In this document: in pieces, positions 1 through 6,655 of the stretch
How the letters are laid out: each line of letters begins with the position of its first letter
Numbering within the stretch: the stretch's first letter is position 1
DNA from: Acidobacteriota bacterium
Lineage (GTDB): Bacteria; Acidobacteriota; Terriglobia; Terriglobales; Acidobacteriaceae
Direction of reading: 5' to 3'
DNA: 9,642 nt
Assembly: GCA_021810735.1 (NCBI GenBank)
Contig: JAJZIF010000102.1
Span: forward strand, 1-9,642
Notes under the pieces: model-generated
Told to the model about the DNA's origin: nothing
Database searches by the model: none
Seen by the model: only the letters and a program-made list of their open reading frames with translations
Translations under genes and position numbers: made by a program

Positions 1-8
1 CAGGATAA

Positions 9-38
9 GGCGGCGTCCATTGGGGATGCCGCCCTTGT
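9..38 (+). terminator. Hairpin terminator at left edge
   Basis: Arms 9-18 (GGCGGCGTCC) and 24-33 (GGATGCCGCC) pair over 10 bp around a 5-nt loop, and a T-rich stretch (CTTGTTATTT) follows on the plus strand. One pair is G-U in plus-strand RNA but becomes a C-A mismatch in minus-strand RNA. The plus-strand RNA therefore folds better and also has the better T tract. It probably terminates a rightward gene lying left of the window, and may also help end the convergent aminotransferase, whose stop codon is 4 bases beyond the right arm. Seen in sequence; function inferred. Confidence 0.6.
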
Positions 39-1219
39 TATTTGGATTCCCGTGGGCGATTGCGGAGCTGCTCGCAGGCGCGCTCGAGGTCTTCCGCGCG
101 CTTAGCAAAACAGAAACGGAGAATGTTGTCTCCACGGTTGCCAGTGAGGAATGCGGTACCGGCGACGGCGGCGACGCCTGTATCGGCGAGGAGTTTGCGA
201 GCCTTGAGAGCGGCAGTCTCGCCTGGGATGGAACTGGAGTCGGCGAGAACGTAGTAGGCGCCGGCAGGAGTGCAGGGAGTGAGGGCGGCATCGGAGAGTG
301 CGGCGCAAAGCATGTCGCGTTTGCCCTGATAGTCGGAGGCGAGTTGGAGGTAATATTCGTCGGGCAGGGCGATGAGGCCAGCTGCCGCGCCATGTTGGAA
401 AGGTGATGGCGCGCATACATAGGTGAGGTCGTGAAAGTAGCCGATTGGGGCGATGAAGCTGGGGTTCGCGATGAGATAGCCGATGCGCCAACCGGTGATG
501 GAGAAGGTTTTTGAGAAGCCGGAGATGGTGATAGTGCGCTCAGCCATGCCGGGAAGCGTGGCAAAACTGATGTGCTCAGCGCCGTCGTATAGGAAGTACT
601 CGTAGATTTCGTCGGTGATGACGAGAAGATCGTGTTCGAGGACGATGGCTGCGAGGTGTTCAAGCTCGGCGCGGGAAAAGACTTTGCCACATGGGTTGGA
701 GGGTGTGTTGATGACGATGGCACGGGTCTTGGCGGTGATGGCGCTGCTCAGAACTTCGAAGTCGATGGCCCAATTAGGTTCTGCGAGCGGGACGATGACG
801 GGTTGAAGGCGCTGCGCTTTGAGGGTGCTGACGTGGTAGCCGTAGAGCGGCTCAAAGAGCAAGACCTCCTCCCCGGGATTGAAGAGCGCGAGGCAGGCTG
901 CGTAAAACGCTCCGGTGGCGCCTGAGGTGACGAGGATTTCTCTTTCGGGGTCAACGTAGATGCCGTTGTAGTGGCGGGCCTTGGCTGCGATGGCCTCGCG
1001 CAGCGTAACGATACCGTCGAGACGGGTGTATGTGTTGTAGCCTTCGTGAATGGCTGAGGCGGCGCGTTCGAGGACGGGCCCGGGAACCTCGGTGTCGCAG
1101 ACGCCCTGAGCGAGATTGACACCCCGGACGCGGTCGCACTCGACGGACATGGAGCGGATTTCTGATTGCACAATGAGGCGGGAGATTTCACTCAGGCGGG
1201 GACGGATTGCGGTATCCAT
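38..1219 (-). CDS. PLP-dependent class I/II aminotransferase
   Basis: A 393-aa fold-type I aminotransferase that moves an amino group between an amino acid and a 2-oxo acid in the cytoplasm. Visible motifs are the GYNTYTRLDG substrate-loop region (about 60-69), NTPSNPCGK (181-189, N185), TDEIYE (202-207, D203 and Y206), SGFSKTFSITGWRIGY with the Schiff-base lysine K237, and the C-terminal LRF arginine R368 that would bind the substrate carboxylate. Length is normal for the aspartate/kynurenine/methionine aminotransferase-like group; the substrate cannot be read from sequence. The frame stays open to 1540, but I start at 1219. The 107 residues before it resemble no aminotransferase and lie over an acyltransferase remnant, and family homology begins at the MDTAIRPRLSEISR segment. 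No Shine-Dalgarno is obvious before 1219, so translation may be weak or leaderless. Confidence 0.93.
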   Translation of the reverse strand: MDTAIRPRLSEISRLIVQSEIRSMSVECDRVRGVNLAQGVCDTEVPGPVLERAASAIHEGYNTYTRLDGIVTLREAIAAKARHYNGIYVDPEREILVTSGATGAFYAACLALFNPGEEVLLFEPLYGYHVSTLKAQRLQPVIVPLAEPNWAIDFEVLSSAITAKTRAIVINTPSNPCGKVFSRAELEHLAAIVLEHDLLVITDEIYEYFLYDGAEHISFATLPGMAERTITISGFSKTFSITGWRIGYLIANPSFIAPIGYFHDLTYVCAPSPFQHGAAAGLIALPDEYYLQLASDYQGKRDMLCAALSDAALTPCTPAGAYYVLADSSSIPGETAALKARKLLADTGVAAVAGTAFLTGNRGDNILRFCFAKRAEDLERACEQLRNRPRESK

Positions 1220-1262
1220 GCAGCATGTGTAGCACAGATGAGGGATGGCTGGGCAGGGCGGG

Positions 1263-1953
1263 TTTGCTGTCAGGCGGAAGGAGATCGAGCAGGGCGCTGT
1301 AGATGCGAGCTCCTGTTCCGATGCAGGTTCTAAGTAGCCTGGATATTTTGATTTGGAGATAGGCATGGGCTTTGGCCATTGGCAGACGGTGGGTAGGGGG
1401 GATTGCGGTGCGGAATTCCGGCGCTGTCGTGGAGGCCTGCATTTGACGAGAGGACCCAACCTTCGCGGGGTCCTATGGCTAGTGAGGAGCAGCCGATGAG
1501 GTAGCGTAGTCCATTCAAGCGGCGATATTGGGTAATGCAATGCCAGAGAGGGGTAAGTACCTCACTCGTGCTGTGGTTTTTATGAATGCAGGCGCGGCCA
1601 AGTTCCAGAATTTGCAGACGGCTTCGTAATGAGTAAGGTCAAACTCCTGCCTGCTGTAGTAACCAAAGTTTCGGTGGCGGACGGGCCAGATTGCATGGGA
1701 TAGATACCGACAATGACTCCGAGTTGGGCATCTTCCACCAGGAGATGCCGGCGAACCGGGTCGAATCTATCGAAATCGCGGCCAGTATGTATGATTCGAT
1801 GAGCCCTTCGCCTAATTCTGCATTGAAAACGTTAAATCTCAGGCGACACGCAGCATTGCGGTCTGCATCTGTAATTGCCATGCGGGATTTATATCTGCCG
1901 AGTACCTGCGCGGAAGGGTCAGAGGCAAAGAGGATCTGGAGAGAGTCAGCCAT
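1263..1953 (-). pseudogene. Frameshifted OlsB-like GNAT N-acyltransferase remnant
   Basis: The minus strand encodes pieces of an ornithine/acyl-ACP N-acyltransferase-like (hemolysin-related GNAT) protein in successive frames. Segment 1 (1953-1789) reads MADSLQILFASD and then AACRLRFNVFNAELGEGL. Segment 2 (1786-1670) reads TGRDFDRFDPV, HLLVEDAQLG and GIYPMQSG. Segment 3 (1667-1611) reads FGYYSRQEFDLTHYEAV. Segment 4 (1608 to about 1430) reads LELGRACIHKNHSTSEVL, LRYLIGCSSL and GPREGW. Segment 5 (about 1420-1263) reads EFRTAIPPTHRLP, RLLRTCIGTGARIYS and LLDLLP. The first three junctions each look like one missing base. About 15 residues seem deleted between ARIYS and LLDLL, where the family normally has a GPPA-DREFGT-like stretch. 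The order matches an intact protein of about 250-260 aa of the type that makes ornithine or other amino-acid lipids. Several normally conserved positions are also changed, as expected of decay. Homology is from memory of the family; no search was run. Confidence 0.85.
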
Positions 1954-2254
1954 CACCGGCAACTTTCCGGGGCAGGAACGATGGCTGCGGGAGTCGCCAT
2001 TGCCGCGGAAGTCGATGCACAATCAGGAGTGAGCACGGCTCGATGGTGCGACAGGTGTGTTGAGTTTTGATCGAACGCTGGGCTAAGGCGAAGCGAAGAT
2101 CTGGTGAAAAGAAGGCCTGGCAGAACCGGTTCAGTTAGGGGTTTGTAAGTATTTTCGTGACTAAAGCCGGGGAATAGACTAATTTAGTGGGCAGTTGTGT
2201 TCTGTTCCCCTTACGTTAAGTACTAACCAGAAAGCATTAAGGAAAAAACGATAA
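1954..2254. other. Intergenic region without a gene
   Basis: Divergent gap between the acyltransferase remnant (leftward) and the 78-aa gene (rightward). No convincing coding frame is seen. The open frames that reach into it are tails of noncoding or pseudogene frames. Its right half is relatively AT-rich and holds a 10-bp hairpin (listed separately), so it presumably carries the promoter of the rightward pair. I could not pick out a credible -35/-10 pair. Confidence 0.5.
2169..2210 (+). promoter_or_regulatory. Leader hairpin upstream of the 78-aa gene
   Basis: Arm GGGGAATAGA (2169-2178) pairs with TCTGTTCCCC (2201-2210) over 10 bp with a single T-G pair. The 22-nt loop contains a small palindrome, CTAATTTAG (2179-2187). 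It ends 44 bases before the start codon at 2255. No run of T follows, so it does not look like an intrinsic terminator. It could be an mRNA leader structure or an operator. Only the pairing is seen; the role is inferred. Confidence 0.35.
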
Positions 2255-2491
2255 ATGACACGCGAAGACATCATCGCTGCAATTGACGAAGAAATCAGCC
2301 GACTTGAAAAAGTCCGAGACCTACTGCAAAACTCAAGCTCGGGACGACTGAGCGGAGCGCTCGCCCGCAAGACTGCGACGGGGACAAAGAAGCGTAATCT
2401 GAGCCCCGAAGCGCGCGCCCGCATTGCTGCCGCACAGAAGCGCCGCTGGGCGAAGCAGAAGGCCGCAGCAGCTCAGGCCGCCAAGAAGTAG
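2255..2491 (+). CDS. Small basic protein, function unknown
   Basis: A 78-aa protein with two parts. Residues 1-27 form an acidic amphipathic helix (MTREDIIAAIDEEISRLEKV) that could dimerise. The remainder is Lys/Arg/Ala-rich with the motif NLSPEARARIAAAQKRRWAK followed by an Ala/Lys tail. That motif recurs in small conserved hypothetical proteins of Acidobacteriota and resembles nucleic-acid-binding tails such as those of histone H1-like or H-NS-like proteins. A DNA- or RNA-binding role is therefore plausible but unproven. An AAGGA element sits about 11 bases before the ATG. The stop is 12 bases before the dut start, so the two genes are probably cotranscribed. The N-terminal half does not match a family I can name. 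Confidence 0.8.
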   Translation: MTREDIIAAIDEEISRLEKVRDLLQNSSSGRLSGALARKTATGTKKRNLSPEARARIAAAQKRRWAKQKAAAAQAAKK

Positions 2492-2503
2492 TTCCACTGG
2501 CGG

Positions 2504-2998
2504 ATGATTAAGGTCAAGCTTTTACATCCCGATGCCCAGGTTCCTACGGTGGAGCACGCCGGAAGCGATCTGGGCTTCGACCTATATGCGATAGAAGACA
2601 CGTCGCTGCCGCCCGGGGTTCCTGTGAAGGTACGAACGGGGATTGCGGTGGAGGGGCCACCAGGTTGCGGGTTCGTGCTTGGCGACCGTTCCTCCATGGC
2701 TGCCAGGGGGATCACCTACGCGGGCGGGCGGATTGACGCGGGCTACCGGGGAGAAATCCTGGTGTGCCTGATCAATGTGAATCAGCCGCAGTATTCCCTA
2801 GCGGTGGAGCGCGGGCCGGATGGCGGAATCACGGACGTACGCCTGGAAGCCAGCGATGCAAGTGTGATGATTCATCGTGGTGACCGCATTGCGCAAATGT
2901 CTCCGTTCCCTGCACGTACGGAGCTTGAGATGGTGGTGGTGGAAGAACTGTCGGAGACAAAGCGCGGAGCCGGCGGCTTTGGATCGAGTGGGCGCTGA
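2504..2998 (+). CDS. dut: dUTP diphosphatase (dUTPase)
   Basis: A 164-aa trimeric-type dUTPase that hydrolyses dUTP to dUMP and diphosphate, keeping uracil out of DNA and supplying dUMP for dTMP synthesis. All five motifs are present in order: I, GSDLGFDLYA (20-29); II, DRSSMAARG (61-69); III, GGRIDAGYRGE (74-84), with catalytic D78 and uracil-stacking Y81; IV, RGDRIAQM (125-132); and V, RGAGGFGS (154-161), the flexible Gly-rich phosphate-binding tail. It is somewhat longer than the E. coli enzyme because of roughly 20 extra residues between motifs III and IV (about 95-120). The ATG follows a weak GGCGG element. It lies 12 bases after the 78-aa gene and is closed by a strong terminator at 3041-3075. 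Confidence 0.95.
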   Translation: MIKVKLLHPDAQVPTVEHAGSDLGFDLYAIEDTSLPPGVPVKVRTGIAVEGPPGCGFVLGDRSSMAARGITYAGGRIDAGYRGEILVCLINVNQPQYSLAVERGPDGGITDVRLEASDASVMIHRGDRIAQMSPFPARTELEMVVVEELSETKRGAGGFGSSGR

Positions 2999-3040
2999 GA
3001 CCCACCGAAAATAATTTATAGAAACTGATGGAACCGGAAT

Positions 3041-3075
3041 GCCGGGGCAGGAAAACCTGCGCCCGGCCTAATTTT
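3041..3075 (+). terminator. Intrinsic terminator of dut
   Basis: GCCGGG (3041-3046) plus GCAGG (3047-3051) pairs with CCTGC (3056-3060) and CCCGGC (3062-3067). One G (3061) is bulged and the loop is AAAA. CTAATTTTT follows on the plus strand. It lies 42 bases after the dut stop codon, between dut and the convergent cupin gene. Confidence 0.85.
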
Positions 3076-3081
3076 TGTGGG

Positions 3082-3471
3082 CTACTTTCTCAGATACGCA
3101 TCGGAGCCGTTGATCCAGTCCTCGCGTGGCGGTGTGAAGACGTCCAGGTCGATGGTCTCTTCGATAGCTTCGGCCGCGTGAGGCATATGGGGTGGAATGA
3201 CAAGTGTTTCGCCGGCGGCAACGGTGATGACGCGGCCATCGTCAAAGGTGAAGCGCAGCGCGCCAGCGAGGATGTAGGTTATCTGTTCGTTGTGATGGCT
3301 GTGACGGGGCACGATGGCGCCCTTGCGCAGTACCAGACGGGCGAGCATCCCCTGAGCGCCGTGGACGAACTGGCGGTCGATGAGCGGATTGAGCTGCTCG
3401 ACGGGGATGCGGTCAAAGCCTGAGTACTGCAAATCGGTGACTGGATGGCTTGCGGAAGATTCGTTTGCCAT
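3082..3471 (-). CDS. Cupin-domain protein, KdgF-like
   Basis: A 129-aa single-domain cupin. Motif 1 is PRHSHHNEQITYILAG (55-70), with metal ligands likely H57, H59 and Q63. Motif 2 is GETLVIPPHMPH (87-98), with H98 as the fourth ligand. The segment LDVFTPPREDW (109-119) is typical of the KdgF group, which binds a divalent metal and linearises unsaturated uronates released from pectin or alginate. Many relatives are annotated only as cupins, so the substrate is uncertain. The frame is open to 3537, but the Met at 3471 is preceded by AAGGAG seven bases upstream and matches the family length. It is divergent from the SDR gene; the 137-bp gap must hold promoters for both. No signal peptide is seen, so it is probably cytoplasmic. 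Confidence 0.88.
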   Translation of the reverse strand: MANESSASHPVTDLQYSGFDRIPVEQLNPLIDRQFVHGAQGMLARLVLRKGAIVPRHSHHNEQITYILAGALRFTFDDGRVITVAAGETLVIPPHMPHAAEAIEETIDLDVFTPPREDWINGSDAYLRK

Positions 3472-3478
3472 GGGAGTG

Positions 3479-3484
3479 CTCCTT
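3479..3484 (-). promoter_or_regulatory. Ribosome binding site of the cupin gene
   Basis: A strong AAGGAG on the minus strand lies 7 bases before the ATG at 3471. It decides the start against the 22-codon longer open frame that begins at 3537. Confidence 0.8.
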
Positions 3485-3608
3485 GAGAAGGATATCTTGA
3501 CCTTTGCAGAGTGCACGAAGCAGGGCGGGTGGGGCAAGTGGAGGGCGCAGGGAGGGCCATGAACGCGATATTTTGTAAGAACAAGTCATTCAGTGTGAGG
3601 CAGAAGCG

Positions 3609-4397
3609 ATGGAATTGGGGCTGAAAGATCATGTGGCGATAGTGGCCGGTGCGAGCCAGGGCATTGGCAGGGCAACGGCGCTGGCATTTGCAGCCGAGGG
3701 TGCGCATGTGTCGATGTGCGCACGGAATGAAGCAGCGCTGAGGGAGGTTGAGACGCAGGCACGCGAGCAGTACGGCGTGAAGACTTATGTGGAGGCCGTC
3801 GATGTTGCCGATCCCAAGGCGATTGTCGAGTTCGTGAAACATACAGAAGTGGAGCTGGGACGCGTGGATGTGTGCGTGCCAAACGCAGGAGGGCCACCGG
3901 CGAAGCCGTTTTTAGAGACGACGATGGAGGAGTGGGAACGTACGTGGCAACTGAACCTGCGCAGTGCGATCTGCTTTGCTCAGGCGGTGCTGCCTGGAAT
4001 GGTGGAGCGGAAGTGGGGACGGATTGTGACACTGACCTCGTACACGGTGAAGCAGCCGGTGCCGGAACTGGTGCTGTCGAATACGATTCGTGCGGGGATC
4101 ATGGGGTTAGTACGTTCGCTGGCGGGCCAGTTTGGTAAGGACGGGATCACGGTGAACAACGTTGGGCCGGGATTTACGGAGACGGAGCGCGCGAAGAAGT
4201 TGCTGGAGCTTCGGGCGCAGGCGCGGGGCGTGAGCGTGGAGCAGGCGCGGGCGGACCTGGAGCGTGAGATTCCGGTGGGGCGGATGGCGAAGCCCGAAGA
4301 AGTGGCGGCGGCGATTGTGTGGCTTGCATCCGAGCCGGCGGCGAGCATTACGGGGCAGACGGTGCTGGTGGATGGGGGCAGTTACAAGGGGCTGTAG
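3609..4397 (+). CDS. SDR-family oxidoreductase with atypical active site
   Basis: A 262-aa classical short-chain dehydrogenase/reductase fold. The cofactor loop is AGASQGIG (13-20; G14, G18, G20), followed by CARN (37-40), DVAD (65-68), NAGG (92-95) and structural N116 in QLNL. S144 is the usual catalytic serine. The expected Tyr and Lys 13 and 17 residues later are S157 and R161 (VLSNTIRAG), so the canonical YxxxK pair is absent. The C-terminal SITGQTVLVDGG (246-257) is typical of beta-ketoacyl-ACP-reductase-like SDRs. This fits the known BKR-like subgroup that lacks the full catalytic tetrad. Such proteins may use another chemistry or bind ligand without the usual reduction, so calling it FabG would be wrong. 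A GAGG element precedes the ATG. It is divergent from the cupin gene. Confidence 0.9.
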   Translation: MELGLKDHVAIVAGASQGIGRATALAFAAEGAHVSMCARNEAALREVETQAREQYGVKTYVEAVDVADPKAIVEFVKHTEVELGRVDVCVPNAGGPPAKPFLETTMEEWERTWQLNLRSAICFAQAVLPGMVERKWGRIVTLTSYTVKQPVPELVLSNTIRAGIMGLVRSLAGQFGKDGITVNNVGPGFTETERAKKLLELRAQARGVSVEQARADLEREIPVGRMAKPEEVAAAIVWLASEPAASITGQTVLVDGGSYKGL

Positions 4398-4572
4398 TGA
4401 TTATGTAACCGTTATTGTTTCTTAATCGCGGGCTTCGGTTGTGCATGGAGGGAGCGCGTGGTTGCGCGGAAGATTTATGCAAATGCGGAGCGCGTATCCA
4501 TCCCGGATGGAAAAAACTTCATCCACTTAGAGGTGTTGAATAGGGGATTGCAATCCAAGTGGAGAAGAAAGC

Positions 4573-4794
4573 ATGAAACCTGTGGGATGGATTGGGGTGG
4601 TACTGATTGTGGCGGGAATTTTGACGCTGGCGTTTGGCGGGATCACTTACTCGCACAAGAAGCAGATTATGAAGGTGGGTCCGATCCAGGCGACGCATAA
4701 GGAGAAGAAGACGATTCCGCTGCCGCCGGTTCTGGGTGTGGCGTGCATTGTGGTTGGCGGCGGGATATTGATTGCAGGGGCGCGCAAGCGATAG
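4573..4794 (+). CDS. Small two-helix membrane protein, DUF3185-like
   Basis: A 73-aa protein with two hydrophobic segments, about 4-25 (GWIGVVLIVAGILTLAFGGI) and 50-69 (LPPVLGVACIVVGGGILIAG). A 24-residue hydrophilic linker with IQATHKEKKTIPLPP joins them, and the protein ends in a positive tail, ARKR. The layout and the IQA...K-TIPLPPxLG motif match small inner-membrane proteins of the DUF3185 type, whose function is unknown. A GGAG element lies about 10 bases before the ATG. The 175 bases separating it from the SDR stop suggest its own promoter. Transcription would end at the hairpin at 4815-4842. Confidence 0.82.
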   Translation: MKPVGWIGVVLIVAGILTLAFGGITYSHKKQIMKVGPIQATHKEKKTIPLPPVLGVACIVVGGGILIAGARKR

Positions 4795-4814
4795 GCAGGC
4801 GTGTCTGGGAAATA

Positions 4815-4850
4815 CAAAGGGCATCCGCACGGATGCCCTTTGTTGTTGCT
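4815..4850. terminator. Bidirectional terminator
   Basis: A perfect 12-bp inverted repeat, CAAAGGGCATCC (4815-4826) and GGATGCCCTTTG (4831-4842), surrounds a GCAC loop and is followed on the plus strand by T-rich TTGTTGCTT. It lies between the convergent ends of the small membrane protein (4794) and the porin gene (4868), so it can serve both. The T tract is better in the plus direction. Confidence 0.85.
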
Positions 4851-4867
4851 TGAAGTGCTCGATCCGG

Positions 4868-6655
4868 CTAGGGGAGGTAATAGCGGAATGAGGTAAAGAA
4901 CATGTTGTCGATGCCCCGGGCGCCACCATCTGGGTTGTTCGGACCGCCGATGCCAGACCACAGGTTGCGTTCGATCCGGCTATACTGCAGGCCGAAGCGA
5001 AGCATGCCCTTCGGGCCGTTGTAGAAGTTGTACCAATCGCCGGCCGTAAACTCCTGCACGTCTTTTGTGTTGCCACCGCAGTGGGCTGGGGCGGCCGGAG
5101 GGCCACTGGCATAGGGGCCAGCCGGGACCGATTCCGTATTGCAACCAGACATGTCAGTGTAAGGTGAGCCGTAGCCCTCGCCACTGGTGCCGAAGTAACG
5201 GCGGCCTGCGTAGTCGCCGCCGTAGTCGAAGTATAGCGACAGACGCTTATTGGGATTGATCGTCACATCGCTGAGGGCCGAAAAGGTGTGCAGCAGGGCA
5301 AGCTGTCCGTCGGGGCGCAGGGTTGCATCGGCAATCGTCGAGGAGCCCATGCGGCCCGTGCCGTCGCCATAGAGTCCTTTGATGGCGACGGAGATCTTCT
5401 TGGTGAAAACTGGACCACGGACGCTACCGCCGATGCCGCCGCCGACCGTCGAGTCGTTGTAGGGTGACTGTCCTGTGGGATAGACGCGATCCTGGAAGAA
5501 GCGCGCCACGCCAAAGAGTTCCCAGTGGCCCCATCCGGGTTGGACGGCCATTTTGGCTACGATTTCGGGAGCAAGGTTGAAGGAGTAGTTGGCGGTCGGG
5601 TTATACAATCCGCCGCCGTTGCCGGTCGAGCCGACGAGCTCGTTCTTGGGCAGATCATTACCAGCAAGCAGCATCTGGTCGTTTTCGGCTGAAGCGCCAA
5701 ACCAGACTTTGTTGTGGATGTCCCTGGTGACGCGGAAGCCATACTGTCGGTTCCACACATAGCCAGCTTCGTACTGGGGGTCGATGGTCGCGGGGAGAAT
5801 TTCAGTTCCGTTGTTGAGTCCCTGCGTGGTTTCTGCGGTGAGCGACCACATCTGGCCGCCGGTAAAGGTCCAGCCGTTATCGAGGGCCGCCTGGCCCCAG
5901 AGCTGACGTACGCGAACGACGTAGCTGTTGGACTGATTGTTGTTGGAGGTGATGCCAGTGCCGAGCCAGTCCATTTCGTAGTAGCCGGTCAACTGCATGT
6001 CGCCAGCTTTGCCGGTAGCCTTGAGCGCTATGCGCGACTGACGGCCTGTGCCGTTGAATTCGCTGAGCTGAGCAGCCGGGGAATGATCCAGCGGAATACC
6101 GGTAAACGCTGTGTTCAAGCCACCACCGGTGGCGGCCGTGCGGTAATCCGTTTCGGCTGCCAGGAAGCTGCCGGCCGGTGAGATGGTGATGCCTTTATAA
6201 TGGATGGCATCAGGGTGCTCGACCATCGTACTGATCTTTGCCTGGGTCTGCTTGACGGTGGTGACGACCTGCTGGTTCTGTTGCTTCATTTGAGCAACTG
6301 CGCTCTGCAGGGCCGTGACGGCCTGAGTCTGGTCAGAGAGTTGCTGCTTTTGCCGATCTGCGGCGGACTGCGCCTGCTGAGCGGCGGTTTGCGATTGCTC
6401 AGCGGTGGCCTGAGCCTGCTTGAGTTCGGCGTTGCGCTCGTCGAGCTGCTGGCGCAGGGAGTTGATCTCCTCGCGCTGCTGATTCATCTGCTCCTGGAGC
6501 TCTTCAATCTGCTGCTCGATGGAAGGCCGTTGCTTTTCTATCCTGCGCGTATGATGCTTCTGCAATGGTGCTGGAGCACCGGCAGGCTGCGCATAAGCGA
6601 CGGTGACCGCAGACGCAAGCACGATGCCTGCAAGCGCTTTGAGATTCCTGTTCAT
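4868..6655 (-). CDS. Coiled-coil outer-membrane porin, DcaP-like
   Basis: A 595-aa envelope protein. Residues 1-22 form a signal peptide (RNLK, hydrophobic core, AYA-Q cleavage). A basic Pro-rich linker follows, then a Gln/Ala/Glu-rich coiled coil (about 45-143) that probably trimerises in the periplasm. From about 150 to the end the sequence alternates beta strands with Gly/Asn/Tyr-rich turns, ending in SFRYYLP, as in outer-membrane beta-barrels. The arrangement resembles DcaP-type trimeric porins with an N-terminal coiled coil; the substrate is unknown. Only two cysteines occur in the mature chain (C505 and C526), close enough for a loop disulfide. The Met at 6655 is preferred over the open-frame start at 6784 because it gives a clean signal peptide and has GAGAGG just upstream. 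Confidence 0.85.
   Translation of the reverse strand: MNRNLKALAGIVLASAVTVAYAQPAGAPAPLQKHHTRRIEKQRPSIEQQIEELQEQMNQQREEINSLRQQLDERNAELKQAQATAEQSQTAAQQAQSAADRQKQQLSDQTQAVTALQSAVAQMKQQNQQVVTTVKQTQAKISTMVEHPDAIHYKGITISPAGSFLAAETDYRTAATGGGLNTAFTGIPLDHSPAAQLSEFNGTGRQSRIALKATGKAGDMQLTGYYEMDWLGTGITSNNNQSNSYVVRVRQLWGQAALDNGWTFTGGQMWSLTAETTQGLNNGTEILPATIDPQYEAGYVWNRQYGFRVTRDIHNKVWFGASAENDQMLLAGNDLPKNELVGSTGNGGGLYNPTANYSFNLAPEIVAKMAVQPGWGHWELFGVARFFQDRVYPTGQSPYNDSTVGGGIGGSVRGPVFTKKISVAIKGLYGDGTGRMGSSTIADATLRPDGQLALLHTFSALSDVTINPNKRLSLYFDYGGDYAGRRYFGTSGEGYGSPYTDMSGCNTESVPAGPYASGPPAAPAHCGGNTKDVQEFTAGDWYNFYNGPKGMLRFGLQYSRIERNLWSGIGGPNNPDGGARGIDNMFFTSFRYYLP

Noticed and set aside
38..1540. Full 500-aa open frame as the aminotransferase
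   Set aside because: The first 107 residues are Pro/Arg/Ser-rich, have no aminotransferase similarity and overlap the acyltransferase remnant in other frames. The family N-terminus starts at 1219.
1639..2022. 127-aa minus-strand ORF as an intact gene
   Set aside because: Only residues 24-78 match the GNAT/OlsB-like family. After that the matching sequence moves to another frame, so it is a fragment of the pseudogene.
1691..2032. 113-aa plus-strand ORF
   Set aside because: It is antisense to the acyltransferase remnant, with no recognisable domain and no convincing ribosome binding site.
4402..4440. AACCG...CGGTT as a terminator of the SDR gene
   Set aside because: Only 5 bp pair across a loop of about 24 bases, and no T run follows.
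4458..4700. 80-aa plus-strand ORF with a GTG start
   Set aside because: It overlaps the better-supported small membrane protein in another frame and has no recognisable features.
6360..6440. Short repeated GCTGAGCGGCGG-like units as a DNA repeat
   Set aside because: They encode the repetitive Gln/Ala coiled coil and need no separate explanation.
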